Below, piece by piece: positions 45,645 to 56,804 of a stretch of DNA of 64,000 nt. Under the pieces are notes generated by a model. It saw only the letters and a list, made by a program, of their open reading frames with translations, was not told where the DNA came from and ran no database searches. The translations under genes and the position numbers were made by a program. Source of the stretch: Citrobacter rodentium NBRC 105723 = DSM 16636 (GTDB taxonomy: Bacteria > Pseudomonadota > Gammaproteobacteria > Enterobacterales > Enterobacteriaceae); the NCBI RefSeq assembly GCF_021278985.1, contig NZ_CP082833.1:2356001-2420000 (forward strand), given 5' to 3'. How positions within the stretch are numbered: position 1 is the first letter of the stretch; each line of letters begins with the position of its first letter.

Positions 45645-48401
45645 ATGACCAACTACAGCCTGCGCGCTCGCATGATGATTCTGATCCTGGCGCCGACCGT
45701 ACTTATCGGATTACTGCTCAGCATCTTTTTTGTCGTCCATCGCTATCACGACCTGCAGCGTCAACTGGAAGATGCCGGGGCCAGCATTATTGAGCCTCTC
45801 GCAGTCTCTACCGAATATGGCATGAACCTGCAAAATCGTGAGTCCATCGGCCAGCTTATCAGCGTTCTGCATCGTCGCCATTCGGATATTGTGCGGGCGA
45901 TTTCAGTCTACGATGAGAATAATCGGCTGTTCGTTACCTCTAACTTCAACCTCAATCAGTCACAACTAAAGCTTCCGCAGGGCGCACCCTTCCCGCGTCG
46001 GCTGAGCGTTGAACGGCACGGCGATATTTTAATTCTGCGAACGCCGATTGTATCGGAAAGCTATTCGCCGGATGAGTCGCCGGTGACCGATGCGAAAAAC
46101 GCGAAAAATATGTTGGGATATGTGGCGCTTGAGCTGGATCTCAAGTCTGTTCGCCTGCAGCAGTATAAAGAAATTTTCATCTCCACCGTGATGATGCTGT
46201 TTTGCATCGGCATTGCGCTTATCTTCGGCTGGCGTCTGATGCGCGACGTCACCGGGCCTATCCGCAATATGGTCAATACGGTGGACCGTATTCGCCGCGG
46301 CCAGCTCGACAGCCGCGTCGAAGGCTTTATGCTCGGCGAGCTGGATATGTTGAAAAACGGCATCAACTCAATGGCGATGTCGCTCGCCGCCTATCACGAA
46401 GAGATGCAGCACAATATCGATCAGGCCACCTCCGATCTGCGTGAAACGCTGGAGCAGATGGAGATCCAGAACGTTGAACTGGATCTGGCGAAGAAACGTG
46501 CGCAGGAGGCCGCGCGCATTAAGTCCGAGTTCCTGGCGAACATGTCCCATGAACTGCGCACGCCGCTGAATGGCGTGATTGGCTTCACCCGCCTGACGCT
46601 GAAAACCGAGCTGAATACCACCCAGCGCGACCACCTCAATACCATCGAACGCTCGGCGAATAATCTGCTGGCGATCATTAACGACGTGCTGGATTTCTCC
46701 AAGCTGGAAGCGGGTAAACTGATTCTGGAAAGCATCCCCTTCGCCCTGCGCAATACGCTGGACGAGGTGGTCACGCTGCTGGCGCATTCGTCGCATGATA
46801 AAGGCCTTGAACTGACGCTCAATATCAAAAATGACGTGCCGGATAACGTCATTGGCGATCCGCTGCGTTTACAGCAGGTGATCACTAACCTGGTCGGCAA
46901 TGCGATTAAGTTTACCGAGAACGGCAATATCGACATTCTGGTCGAGAAACGTTCGATCAGTAACACCAAGGTACAGATAGAGGTGCAAATCCGCGACACC
47001 GGCATCGGTATTCCCGAACGCGATCAGTCGCGTCTGTTCCAGGCCTTCCGGCAGGCCGACGCCAGCATCTCCCGCCGTCACGGCGGCACCGGGCTGGGGC
47101 TGGTGATTACGCAAAAACTGGTTAACGAAATGGGCGGCGATATCTCTTTCCACAGCCAGCCAAACCGGGGCTCTACCTTCTGGTTCCATATCAATCTCGA
47201 TCTCAATCCGAGCGTGATCAGCGACGGGCCAGCCACGATGAGCCTGGCGGGCAAACGCATCGCCTACGTTGAGCCAAACGCCACCGCCGCACAGTGTACG
47301 CTGGATATTCTCAGCGAAACCCCGCTGGAGGTGATTTACAGCCCGACCTTCTCGGCGCTGGCCGCTGAACATTACGATATTATGCTGCTGGGCGTCGCCG
47401 TCACCTTCAAAGAGCCGTTGACGATGCAGCATGAGCGGTTGATTCAGGCGACAAAAATGACCGATTACCTGATGCTGGCGCTGCCCTGCCACGCTCAGGT
47501 CAACGCCGAGAAACTCAAGCAGGACGGCGTGGCGAGCTGTCTGTTAAAACCGCTGACCTCGACGCGTCTGCTTCCGGCGCTGGTGGAGCTGTGTCGCCAT
47601 AACCACCACGATAACGCCCTGCCGGTAAACGATCGCAAGATCGCCATGACGGTAATGGCGGTGGATGATAATCCCGCTAACCTGAAGCTGATCGGCGCCC
47701 TGCTGGACGATCTGGTTCAGCACGTCGAACTATGCGACAGCGGTCAGCAGGCGGTCGATCGCGCCAAACAGATGCAGTTCGATCTGATCCTGATGGATAT
47801 TCAGATGCCGGACATGGACGGCATCCGGGCCTGCGAGCTGATTCATCAGTTGCCGCATCAGCAGCAGACGCCGGTCATCGCGGTGACCGCCCATGCGATG
47901 GCGGGTCAGAAAGAGAAGCTTCTGAGCGCCGGTATGAATGACTATCTGGCGAAACCGATCGAAGAAGACAAGCTGCATAGCCTGTTACTGCGCTACAAGC
48001 CGGGCACCGGCGTGACCACCCGCGTGCTGACGGCGGAAGGGCCAGAGCCCTCCGTCAACCCAAACGCCACGCTGGACTGGCAGCTGGCGCTGCGTCAGGC
48101 GGCCGGAAAAGCCGATCTGGCGCGCGATATGCTGCAAATGCTGATCGATTTTCTGCCGGAGGTGCGTAACAGAATCGAAGAACAGCTGGTCGGAGAGGAT
48201 CCGGGGGGAATCGTGGATTTGATCCATAAGCTGCACGGCAGCTGCGGCTATAGCGGCGTGCCGCGCATGAAAAACCTGTGCCAGTTGCTGGAAGGACAGC
48301 TACGTAACGGTACGCCGGAAAGCGAGCTGGAACCGGAATTTCTGGAGCTGCTTGACGAGATGGATAACGTGGCGCGCGAAGCGAAGAAGGTGCTGGGATG
48401 A
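45645..48401 (+). CDS. barA: Hybrid sensor histidine kinase BarA
   Basis: 918 residues, the E. coli length. TM1 is at about 10-30, a periplasmic loop follows, TM2 is near 175-195 (TVMMLFCIGIALIFGWRLM), then HAMP. The phosphorylated His is in FLANMSHELRTPLNGVIGFT. Also visible are the ATPase G boxes (DTGIGIPERD; GGTGLGLVI), receiver LILMDIQMPDMDGI and the Hpt His in IHKLHGSCGYSG. It phosphorylates UvrY/SirA, which activates csrB/csrC. The csrB neighbour region is altered at 57 kb. Confidence 0.98.
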   Translation: MTNYSLRARMMILILAPTVLIGLLLSIFFVVHRYHDLQRQLEDAGASIIEPLAVSTEYGMNLQNRESIGQLISVLHRRHSDIVRAISVYDENNRLFVTSNFNLNQSQLKLPQGAPFPRRLSVERHGDILILRTPIVSESYSPDESPVTDAKNAKNMLGYVALELDLKSVRLQQYKEIFISTVMMLFCIGIALIFGWRLMRDVTGPIRNMVNTVDRIRRGQLDSRVEGFMLGELDMLKNGINSMAMSLAAYHEEMQHNIDQATSDLRETLEQMEIQNVELDLAKKRAQEAARIKSEFLANMSHELRTPLNGVIGFTRLTLKTELNTTQRDHLNTIERSANNLLAIINDVLDFSKLEAGKLILESIPFALRNTLDEVVTLLAHSSHDKGLELTLNIKNDVPDNVIGDPLRLQQVITNLVGNAIKFTENGNIDILVEKRSISNTKVQIEVQIRDTGIGIPERDQSRLFQAFRQADASISRRHGGTGLGLVITQKLVNEMGGDISFHSQPNRGSTFWFHINLDLNPSVISDGPATMSLAGKRIAYVEPNATAAQCTLDILSETPLEVIYSPTFSALAAEHYDIMLLGVAVTFKEPLTMQHERLIQATKMTDYLMLALPCHAQVNAEKLKQDGVASCLLKPLTSTRLLPALVELCRHNHHDNALPVNDRKIAMTVMAVDDNPANLKLIGALLDDLVQHVELCDSGQQAVDRAKQMQFDLILMDIQMPDMDGIRACELIHQLPHQQQTPVIAVTAHAMAGQKEKLLSAGMNDYLAKPIEEDKLHSLLLRYKPGTGVTTRVLTAEGPEPSVNPNATLDWQLALRQAAGKADLARDMLQMLIDFLPEVRNRIEEQLVGEDPGGIVDLIHKLHGSCGYSGVPRMKNLCQLLEGQLRNGTPESELEPEFLELLDEMDNVAREAKKVLG

Positions 48402-48408
48402 ATTTCAG

Positions 48409-48443
48409 GTGCCGGATGGCGACGTAAACGCCTTATCCGGCCT
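48409..48443. repeat. REP sequence downstream of barA
   Basis: GTGCCGGATGGCGACGTAAA then CGCCTTATCCGGCCTGG is a REP palindrome. It forms a BIME with the opposed REP now at 49757-49782; the IS110 element separates them. Confidence 0.85.
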
Positions 48444-48538
48444 GGAGATACGCAAATTACAGGCCTGATTTGTAGATACTGTTATCGCCTGCAAGCTTTT
48501 TTATTTTCCGCCTTACCGGATTGCAGGCATACCAGTCA

Positions 48539-48562
48539 CAGCGCCGTCAGGCGCTGTTTTTT
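48539..48562 (+). terminator. Intrinsic terminator inside the IS110 end
   Basis: CAGCGCC GTCA GGCGCTG TTTTTTC: a 7-base stem and T-run reading rightward. It would stop transcription from barA entering the element on the antisense strand of its transposase. Confidence 0.8.
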
Positions 48563-48580
48563 CATCCCTTCCACCATATT

Positions 48581-49754
<1,174 letters not shown>

Positions 49755-49756
49755 AG

Positions 49757-49782
49757 GCCTGATAAGCGCAGCGCCATCAGGC
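49757..49782. repeat. REP sequence disrupted at its edge by the IS110 insertion
   Basis: GCCTGATAAGCGCAGCGCC then ATCAGGC, a complete REP palindrome abutting the IS end. The original flank preceding it is found at 48451-48469. Confidence 0.85.
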
Positions 49783-49784
49783 AA

Positions 49785-50927
49785 CTAGCGTGAAAGCAGC
49801 CCAATACTGAACGTTGCCGCCACATTTCGCGCCGTCATCCGCACGTTGTCTTCCGCATTCTTCAGCGCGTCGTCCAGGGTGCAGATGGTGTAAATTACGC
49901 TAAACACCGCGTCCAGCCCGTGATCGTGTACCACACCGACATCCGCCGTCAGGCTACCTGCGATGCCGATTACCGGCTTGTTGTATCGCTTCGCCACCTT
50001 TGCCACCCCTACCGGTACTTTACCGTGAATGGTCTGACTGTCGATGCGCCCTTCGCCGGTGATCACCAGGTCGGCGTCGGCTACGCACGCCTCCAGTTGC
50101 AGCGCGTCGGTGACAATCTCAATACCGCGTCGCAGCTGGGCGCCGCAAAACGCATACAGCGCCGCCCCCATTCCACCTGCCGCGCCGCCGCCCGCCAGCG
50201 TTGAAACATCCACATCCAGATCGCGGGCAATCAGTTGCGCATACTGCTCCAGCGCCTTATCCAGCCGGACAATCATCTCCGGCGTCGCCCCTTTTTGCGG
50301 GCCGAACACCGCCGATGCGCCCTCTTTTCCGGTCAACGGATTGGTGACATCGCACGCCACCTCAATGCGACAATCAGCAAGCCGCTTATCAAGCTGGCTG
50401 ATATCAATACGCGCCAGCGTCTCCAGCCCCGCGCCGCCCGGGGCGATGTCGTTGTGCTGCGCATCAAGCAGTTTCGCGCCCAGCGCCTGCACCATGCCCG
50501 CCCCGCCATCGTTGGTCGCGCTGCCGCCAAGTCCGATAATAATATGTTCAACGCCCGCATCCAGCGCATGACGAATCAGTTCCCCGGTTCCCCAGGAGGT
50601 GGTTTTTAACGGATCGCGCTGGTGAAAGGGAACCTGCTCCAGACCGCTCGCCGCCGCCATCTCAATGAAGGCCGAGCGCTCGTCGCCTGATAAACCGTAA
50701 AATGCCGTAATCTGCTCGCCCAGAGGGCCAGTAACCTTGACGTCAACAATGCGTCCCGCCGTCGCCGCAACCATGGCTTCAACCGTACCTTCACCGCCAT
50801 CAGCGACCGGCAGTTTTACGTAATCCGCATCAGGCCAGACCTCACGAAAGCCCTGCTCAATGGCGCTCGCCACCTCAAGTGCGCTCAAACTTTCCTTATA
50901 TGAGTCCGGTGCGATCACTATTTTCAT
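49785..50927 (-). CDS. garK: Glycerate 2-kinase (GarK/GlxK family)
   Basis: 380 residues. It phosphorylates glycerate formed from tartronate semialdehyde at the end of glucarate/galactarate breakdown. The N-terminus MKIVIAPDSYKESLSALEVA and the glycine-rich IIGLGGSATNDGGAGMVQAL are typical of the glycerate kinase type-1 family. GEGRIDSQTIHGKVPVGVAK is the other conserved block. In E. coli garK sits elsewhere; the present position beside gudD is the Salmonella arrangement. It is the distal member of a gudP-gudX-gudD-garK unit. Confidence 0.93.
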   Translation of the reverse strand: MKIVIAPDSYKESLSALEVASAIEQGFREVWPDADYVKLPVADGGEGTVEAMVAATAGRIVDVKVTGPLGEQITAFYGLSGDERSAFIEMAAASGLEQVPFHQRDPLKTTSWGTGELIRHALDAGVEHIIIGLGGSATNDGGAGMVQALGAKLLDAQHNDIAPGGAGLETLARIDISQLDKRLADCRIEVACDVTNPLTGKEGASAVFGPQKGATPEMIVRLDKALEQYAQLIARDLDVDVSTLAGGGAAGGMGAALYAFCGAQLRRGIEIVTDALQLEACVADADLVITGEGRIDSQTIHGKVPVGVAKVAKRYNKPVIGIAGSLTADVGVVHDHGLDAVFSVIYTICTLDDALKNAEDNVRMTARNVAATFSIGLLSR

Positions 50928-51014
50928 AAGTCGTCCTTACGCATGATGACTCTGTTAAGCATATACCCATCTGCAAATAAAAAATCGCCGGTCCACAGGG
51001 GGACCGGCAAGACC

Positions 51015-52355
51015 TTAACGCACCATACAAGGACGTTTGTTATCAAAGGTCCAGTTCGGGATCAGATACTGCATGCCCATCGCGTCGTCACGCGCGCCCA
51101 GACCGTATTTCTGATACAGCTCATGCGCTTTCATCACCTGATCCATATCAATCTCAATGCCCAGACCCGGTTTCGCCGGCACCTGCACCATCCCGCCTTT
51201 AATTTCAAACGGCTCTTTGGTCAGGCGCTGGTTGCCTTCCTGCCAGATCCAGTGGGTATCGATAGCGGTGATTTTGCCCGGCGCCGCCGCCGCGACGTGG
51301 GTAAACATCGCCAGAGAAATATCGAAGTGGTTGTTGGAATGCGAGCCCCAGGTCAGGCCAAACTCATGGCACATCTGCGCCACGCGGACAGACCCCTGCA
51401 TCGTCCAGAAGTGCGGATCCGCCAGCGGAATATCCACCGATTGCAGAGACAGCGTATGGCCCATCTGACGCCAGTCGGTGGCGATCATGTTGGTGGCCGT
51501 CGGCAGGCCGGTAGCGCGACGGAATTCCGCCATCACTTCGCGTCCGGAGAAGCCTTGCTCGGCGCCGCACGGATCTTCCGCGTAGGCCAGCGTGCCTTTC
51601 AGGTACTTACCAATTTTAATCGCCTCATTCAGCGACCATGCACCGTTCGGGTCCAGCGTCACCCGCGCCTGCGGGAAGCGTTTCGCCAGCGCGACAATGG
51701 ATTCCGCCTCTTCTTCCCCGGCCAGCACCCCGCCCTTCAGTTTGAAGTCGTTGAAGCCATATTTTTCGTACGCCGCTTCCGCCAGGCGCACCACCGCGTC
51801 CGGGGTCATCGCCTCTTCGTGACGCAGACGATACCAGTCGCACTTCTCATCCGGCTGGCTCTGGTACGGCAGCGGCGTAGCCTTGCGGTTGCCGACGAAG
51901 AACAGATAGCCGAGCATTTCCACTTCGCTACGCTGCTGACCGTCGCCGAGCAGCGACGCCACGTTAACGCCCAGATGCTGCCCCAGCAGGTCAAGCAGCG
52001 CTGCTTCAATACCGGTCACCACGTGGATGGTGGTGCGCAGGTCGAAGGTCTGTAAGCCACGGCCGCCCGCGTCGCGATCGGCAAATTCATTCCGCACCGC
52101 GTTCAGCACGTTTTTGTATTCACCAAGCGCCTTGCCCACGACCAGCGGAATAGCATCCTCCAGCGTTTTACGGATTTTCTCACCGCCGGGAATTTCACCG
52201 ACGCCGGTATGACCGGAGTTATCTTTAATAATGACGATGTTACGCGTGAAGAACGGAGCGTGCGCGCCGCTCAGGTTCATCAGCATGCTGTCGTGACCCG
52301 CAACCGGGATCACCTGCATGGTGGTAACAACGGGAGTGGTAAATTGTGTGCTCAT
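51015..52355 (-). CDS. gudD: Glucarate dehydratase
   Basis: 446 residues from MSTQFTTPVVTTMQVIPVAG (ATG 52355). An enolase-superfamily enzyme that dehydrates D-glucarate to 5-keto-4-deoxyglucarate. The KxK base is FNDFKLKGG, metal ligands are in RVTLDPNGAWSL and AYAEDPCGAEQGFSGREVM, and the second base His is in WGSHSNNHFDISL. It lies 20 bases after gudX. The CdaR activator controls this regulon in E. coli. Confidence 0.96.
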   Translation of the reverse strand: MSTQFTTPVVTTMQVIPVAGHDSMLMNLSGAHAPFFTRNIVIIKDNSGHTGVGEIPGGEKIRKTLEDAIPLVVGKALGEYKNVLNAVRNEFADRDAGGRGLQTFDLRTTIHVVTGIEAALLDLLGQHLGVNVASLLGDGQQRSEVEMLGYLFFVGNRKATPLPYQSQPDEKCDWYRLRHEEAMTPDAVVRLAEAAYEKYGFNDFKLKGGVLAGEEEAESIVALAKRFPQARVTLDPNGAWSLNEAIKIGKYLKGTLAYAEDPCGAEQGFSGREVMAEFRRATGLPTATNMIATDWRQMGHTLSLQSVDIPLADPHFWTMQGSVRVAQMCHEFGLTWGSHSNNHFDISLAMFTHVAAAAPGKITAIDTHWIWQEGNQRLTKEPFEIKGGMVQVPAKPGLGIEIDMDQVMKAHELYQKYGLGARDDAMGMQYLIPNWTFDNKRPCMVR

Positions 52356-52375
52356 AATCTCGTCCTTATACAAAA

Positions 52376-53716
52376 TCAGTGGCGACCGAAAACCGGGCGT
52401 TTACGGTCAAAAGTCCAGCCGGGGATCAGATACTGCATCGGGCCCGCGTCGTTACGCGCGCCGCCGGGCAGCGCTTTATAGGCTTCATGCGCCTTCTGCA
52501 CCTGATCCCAGTCCAGCTCCACGCCCAGCCCGGGCGCGTCCGGAACAGCAATTTTTCCGTTTTTAATCTCCAGCGGATTTTTGGTCAGGCGGCAGTCGCC
52601 CTCCTGCCAGATCCAGTGGGTGTCGATGGCGGTGGGATTACCCGGCGCAGCGGCGCCAACGTGGGTAAACATCGCCAGAGAGATATCAAAGTGGTTATTG
52701 GAGTGGCAGCCCCAGGTCAGCCCCCAGTCGTCGCACAACTGTGCCACACGTACCGCGCCGGAGAGCGTCCAGAAATGCGGATCGGCCAGCGGTATATCAA
52801 CGGCGTTGAGCATCACCGCATGGCCCATTTCACGCCAGTTGGTGGCGATCATATTGGTCGCCACCGGCAGCCCGGTCGCCCGACGGAACTCCGCCATCAC
52901 TTCGCGACCGGAGAAGCCCTGTTCCGCGCCGCAGGGATCTTCCGCGTAGGTGAGCACATCGTTGAGCCCTTTGCACAACGCGATGGCTTCATCCAGCAGC
53001 CAGGCGCCGTTAGGGTCAACGGTAATACGCGCGTCAGGGAAGCGTTTTTTCAGCGCGCGGGCCGTTTCAATCTCCTGCTCGCCCGGCAGCACGCCCCCTT
53101 TCAGTTTGAAATCCTTAAAGCCGTAGCGATCCTGAGAGGCTTCCGCCAGCCGCACCACCGCGTCGCTGTTCAGTGCTTCCTGGTGGCGCAGGTGATACCA
53201 GTCATGATTGCCCGGCGTGGTTTCCAGATACGGCAGATCGGTTTTGGCGCGATCACCGATATAGAACAGGTAGCCCAACACGGTGACCGCATCGCGCTGT
53301 TTGCCCGGCCCCAGCAGTTCGCAGACCGGTACGTTGAGCGCTTTACCCAGAAGGTCGAGCAGCGCCGCTTCCAGCGCGGCGACCGCGTTCACCCGCAGTT
53401 CAAACGTCCATGCGCCTTTACCGAATGTATCGAAATCGGCCGCCTGGTTGCCTTTATGTACCTGCTGCACCACTTTGTTCAGCCGCGCCACTTCCTGACC
53501 GAGCACCATCGGAATGGCATCGACCAGCGTCTGGTAGATCACCTCGCCACCCGGCGCTTCGCCAACGCCGGTATTCCCGGCGTTGTCGGTGAGCACCACG
53601 ATATTGCGGGTGAAATACGCGTTATGGGCGCCGCCAATGTTAAGCAGCATACTGTCATGCCCGGCCACCGGAATGACCTTCATATCGGTAATAACCGGAC
53701 TCGATTGCGTTGTCAT
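52376..53716 (-). CDS. gudX: Glucarate dehydratase-related protein GudX
   Basis: 446 residues from MTTQSSPVITDMKVIPVAGH. ATG 53716 gives the family length; an ATG two codons upstream overlaps the gudP stop. It is a paralogue of GudD with the same KxK (FKDFKLKGG), metal site (VDPNGAWLL, YAEDPCGAEQGFSG) and His (WGCHSNNHFDIS). E. coli GudX has weak glucarate dehydratase activity. It sits between gudP and gudD. Confidence 0.96.
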   Translation of the reverse strand: MTTQSSPVITDMKVIPVAGHDSMLLNIGGAHNAYFTRNIVVLTDNAGNTGVGEAPGGEVIYQTLVDAIPMVLGQEVARLNKVVQQVHKGNQAADFDTFGKGAWTFELRVNAVAALEAALLDLLGKALNVPVCELLGPGKQRDAVTVLGYLFYIGDRAKTDLPYLETTPGNHDWYHLRHQEALNSDAVVRLAEASQDRYGFKDFKLKGGVLPGEQEIETARALKKRFPDARITVDPNGAWLLDEAIALCKGLNDVLTYAEDPCGAEQGFSGREVMAEFRRATGLPVATNMIATNWREMGHAVMLNAVDIPLADPHFWTLSGAVRVAQLCDDWGLTWGCHSNNHFDISLAMFTHVGAAAPGNPTAIDTHWIWQEGDCRLTKNPLEIKNGKIAVPDAPGLGVELDWDQVQKAHEAYKALPGGARNDAGPMQYLIPGWTFDRKRPVFGRH

Positions 53717-53718
53717 CT

Positions 53719-55071
53719 TCATTGCCCCGCGACAGGTTTCAGTTCAATACGTTTAATATCGCCGACCAGCACCAGGTAGCTCAGCACCGCGACCAGCGCA
53801 TGGACCCCCACGTAAATCAGCGCGCCGTTAAAGGAGCCGGTACTGCCGACGATATAGCCGATAGCGATAGGCGTCACAATGCCGGAGATGTTACCGAACA
53901 TATTGAACAGACCGCCGCTCAGACCGCTGATCTCTTTCGGCGCGGTATCGGCCATTACCGCCCAGCCCAGCGCGCCAATGCCTTTGCCGAAGAACGCCAG
54001 CGCCATAAAGCCGATGATCATCCACTCGACGTTGACGTAGTTACAGAACACCATCACCATCGACAGCAGCATCCCCATCACGATCGGCGTCTTACGGGCA
54101 ATATTCAGCGATCCGGTACGACGCATCAACCAGTCAGAGATAATGCCGCCCAGCACGCCGCCGACAAAGCCGCAGATAGCCGGAACGGAGGCCACGAAAC
54201 CTGCTTTCAGAATCGACATGCCGCGCGCCTGCACCAGATAGACCGGGAACCAGGTAATGAAGAAGTAAGTCAGGGCGTTGATGCAGTACTGGCCGATATA
54301 AACACCGATCATCATACGGGAACCCAGCAGCTGTTTAATCTGCCCCCATTTGACGCTGAACGGCACTTTCACCTTGTTGTTTTTCTGATCCATGTTGATC
54401 AGCGCGCCGCCTTCCGCAATGTACTCCAGCTCTTTCTGGTTAACACCCGGATGCTGGTTCGGCTCATGGATCACTTTCAGCCAGATAAAGCTAATCACGA
54501 TCCCCAGACCGCCCATAAAGAAGAACACATGCGACCAGCCCACTTCGTGAGTCAGCCAGCCCATGATCGGGGCGAAGATAACGGTCGCGAAATACTGCGC
54601 GGAGTTAAAAATCGCCACCGCAGTTCCCCTTTCCTGCGCCGGGAACCACGCCGCGACAATACGGCTGTTGCCGGGGAAGGAAGGCGCTTCCGCCAGACCG
54701 ACGAGGAAACGCAGCGTAAACAGCGCGACGATAATGCCGAAGCCGCTAAAGATATCGACGAAGCCCTGCAGGAGGGTAAACATCGACCAGACAAAGATGG
54801 ACCAGAAGTAGACGCGTTTGGAACCAAAACGGTCGAGCAGCCAGCCGCCCGGGATCTGGCCGATAACATAGGCCCATGAGAACGCAGAGAAAACGTACCC
54901 CATACCTACCGGATCCAGGCCGATGTCTTTGGCCATTTCTGAACCCGCGATCGATAACGTCGCGCGGTCGCCGTAGTTGAAGGAGGTGACGATAAACAGC
55001 ATCACCACTATCCAGTAGCGGGCGTTGGTGCGTTTTTCCGCACTGCTCGCAGCCTGACTTAATGAACTCAT
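53719..55071 (-). CDS. gudP: Glucarate/galactarate transporter GudP
   Basis: 450-residue MFS transporter of the anion:cation symporter family, importing D-glucarate or galactarate with H+. Twelve membrane spans are apparent. The family segment GDRATLSIAGSEMAKDIGLD occurs after TM1, with GWLLDRFGSKRVYFWS before TM3. It is first gene of the gudPXD-garK operon. Upstream lies a 483-base region with its promoter. Confidence 0.95.
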   Translation of the reverse strand: MSSLSQAASSAEKRTNARYWIVVMLFIVTSFNYGDRATLSIAGSEMAKDIGLDPVGMGYVFSAFSWAYVIGQIPGGWLLDRFGSKRVYFWSIFVWSMFTLLQGFVDIFSGFGIIVALFTLRFLVGLAEAPSFPGNSRIVAAWFPAQERGTAVAIFNSAQYFATVIFAPIMGWLTHEVGWSHVFFFMGGLGIVISFIWLKVIHEPNQHPGVNQKELEYIAEGGALINMDQKNNKVKVPFSVKWGQIKQLLGSRMMIGVYIGQYCINALTYFFITWFPVYLVQARGMSILKAGFVASVPAICGFVGGVLGGIISDWLMRRTGSLNIARKTPIVMGMLLSMVMVFCNYVNVEWMIIGFMALAFFGKGIGALGWAVMADTAPKEISGLSGGLFNMFGNISGIVTPIAIGYIVGSTGSFNGALIYVGVHALVAVLSYLVLVGDIKRIELKPVAGQ

Positions 55072-55554
55072 TGTTGCACTCCTGAATTATCGCGTTAGTC
55101 ACGCTCACTCTGAACTGCACAACCGGTAGGGAATCAGAGATGACGTTTCTTACATGGCAGCTTTATTAGAGGTTATTCGCCTTGCGTACTGTGTTGTTGT
55201 CACTGGCAGGAAAAGTATAAAAAGCGCCTGGGTCTTGCTCACCGTGCAACGACACAACATTTCAACGACATAACGCGTATGTTTTTGGCAAAAGCCCAGG
55301 ACAATGGAAGCCACTTCACGGAAATGAAAACCCATAACCAAAATGGCGTGAGGCGACGTGCAAAAGGACAGGAGTGTGAATCAGGTCGCTTGACCCTATG
55401 AAAACGCCAGTAAAAGCCCTTTCATGCGAAAGGTTTTTAGGCATATGCCCGATGCTAACACGATTCAGTGTTAACTATACTGCAGACAGGTTATTCCCCT
55501 GCTTACTGGCGCAAGCAGGAGTTCCCCTCCCGGTAGGGGGAGGGATGACTCTCC
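55072..55554. promoter_or_regulatory. gudP upstream region / yqcA 3' region (483 bp)
   Basis: No convincing gene. The gudP-proximal half should carry the CdaR-activated promoter, but I cannot define the site. The yqcA-proximal part has two hairpins: CCTGCTTACTGGCGCAAGCAGG-like (55498-55519) and CCCTCCC GGTA GGGGGAGGG (55525-55544). They lie just after the yqcA stop as read on the minus strand and are probably its terminator region. Confidence 0.5.
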
Positions 55555-56004
55555 TCAGGAGAGAAGTGTTCCCCAGTGTTCCACCCAGGGATTGGATTCG
55601 CTTTCCGGTTCAGGATGTTCGCTGGCGTCAATCAATAACATTTCACCCACGCGTCGGGCGCTTTGTTCCTGCAACAGAGCGTCAAACTGCTTGCCGCCGT
55701 TACAAAAATGCGTATAGCTGCTGTCTCCCAGCGCAATCACCCCGTAGCGCAGATTTGGCTGAAACCCGAGCTGATCCTTAATACCCTGGAACAGCGGCGC
55801 GATGCTGTCAGGTAAATCGCCCTGCCCGGTAGTTGAGGTCACCACCAGCGCGACTTTATCCTGGTAGCGCTGCCAGTCGCTCAGTTCAGGGTCCTCAAAA
55901 ACGGTTGCGTTATGCCCCTGCGCCGTCAGGATCGCTTCAGCCTCTTCGGCAACCAACAGCGCGTTTCCGTACATTGTCCCGACAAAAATACCCACTTCCG
56001 CCAT
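55555..56004 (-). CDS. yqcA: Flavodoxin YqcA
   Basis: 149-residue short-chain flavodoxin. The FMN phosphate loop is near GIFVGTMYGNALLVAEEAEA; further FMN contacts are in VTSTTGQGDLPDSI and GVIALGDSSYTHFCNGGKQF. It functions as a small electron carrier with a partner not fixed by context. It lies 17 bases after truC. Confidence 0.95.
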   Translation of the reverse strand: MAEVGIFVGTMYGNALLVAEEAEAILTAQGHNATVFEDPELSDWQRYQDKVALVVTSTTGQGDLPDSIAPLFQGIKDQLGFQPNLRYGVIALGDSSYTHFCNGGKQFDALLQEQSARRVGEMLLIDASEHPEPESESNPWVEHWGTLLS

Positions 56005-56021
56005 GCTTAAAACTCCGTGAA

Positions 56022-56804
56022 TTACGAATTTACGCCTTCATCCTGACCTGCCGGCACACTGAACTCAACCCTTTCATTTTCGGGGAGAAGACCTCGCCAG
56101 CCAAACTGTGACAGCGCCTGCATCCAGACCGCATCCAGTCCGGCGCGAAGAGTCAGCGGCTCGCCGGTAAACGGATGGGTGAGCGAAAGCTGGCTGGCGT
56201 GCAGCATCAGTCGCGAACAACCAAAATGTTCCGCCGCGCTGCGGTTTTGCCGCAGGTCGCCATGTTTACTGTCGCCGATAATCGGATGGCGCAGATGCGC
56301 CAGATGGCGTCGCAGCTGATGCTTGCGGCCCGTTTGCGGATCTAACTCTACCAGGCCGTAGCGGGTGGTGGGATAGCGCCCGGTCGCCACCGGCATCTCC
56401 ACTGTCGCCAGACCACGATAGTGGGTGACCGCCGGCTGCGGTTCTTTATTTTCTCTGGCAAACTTATCGGCGATTTTATCCAGCTCTTCCACCAGCGGGT
56501 AATCCAGCACCGCTTAGTCCATCAGCCAACCGCGCACGATGGCGTGGTAGCGCTTTTGCATCTGGTGCTGCTCAAACTGCTGCGCCAGCAATCGCCCGGC
56601 TTCGCTGGACAGGCCCATCAGCAGTACCCCGGAGGTCGGCCTGTCGAGGCGGTGCGCGGTAAACACGTGCTGCCCTATCTGATCGCGCACGGTTTGCATC
56701 ACCACAACTTTTTCGTCGCGATCCAGCCAGCTGCGATGAACCAGCCAGCCGGAGGGCTTGTTGACCGCCACCAGCCATTCATCCTGATACAGTATCTCCA
56801 GCAT
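56022..56804 (-). pseudogene. truC: tRNA pseudouridine(65) synthase TruC, interrupted by an in-frame stop
   Basis: The reading frame of TruC (260 residues in E. coli) is collinear from ATG 56804 to 56022 but is cut at codon 97 by TAA (56514-56516). The sequence reads GWLMD-stop-AVLDYPLVEELD where E. coli has GWLMEEAVLDYP, so a GAA-to-TAA change is the simplest explanation. The N-terminal piece keeps the catalytic Asp in TAHRLDRPTSGVLLMG. The second piece (from GTG 56510) carries RKHQLRRHLAHLRHPIIGD. U65 modification of tRNA-Ile/Asp would be lost unless the stop is read through or is a sequencing error. Confidence 0.88.

Noticed and set aside
55498..55544. Degenerate CRISPR repeats near yqcA (GTTCCCCTCCCGG)
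   Set aside because: Only GTTCCCC is shared; no ATAAACC handle, and the two hairpins look like a 3' terminator region.
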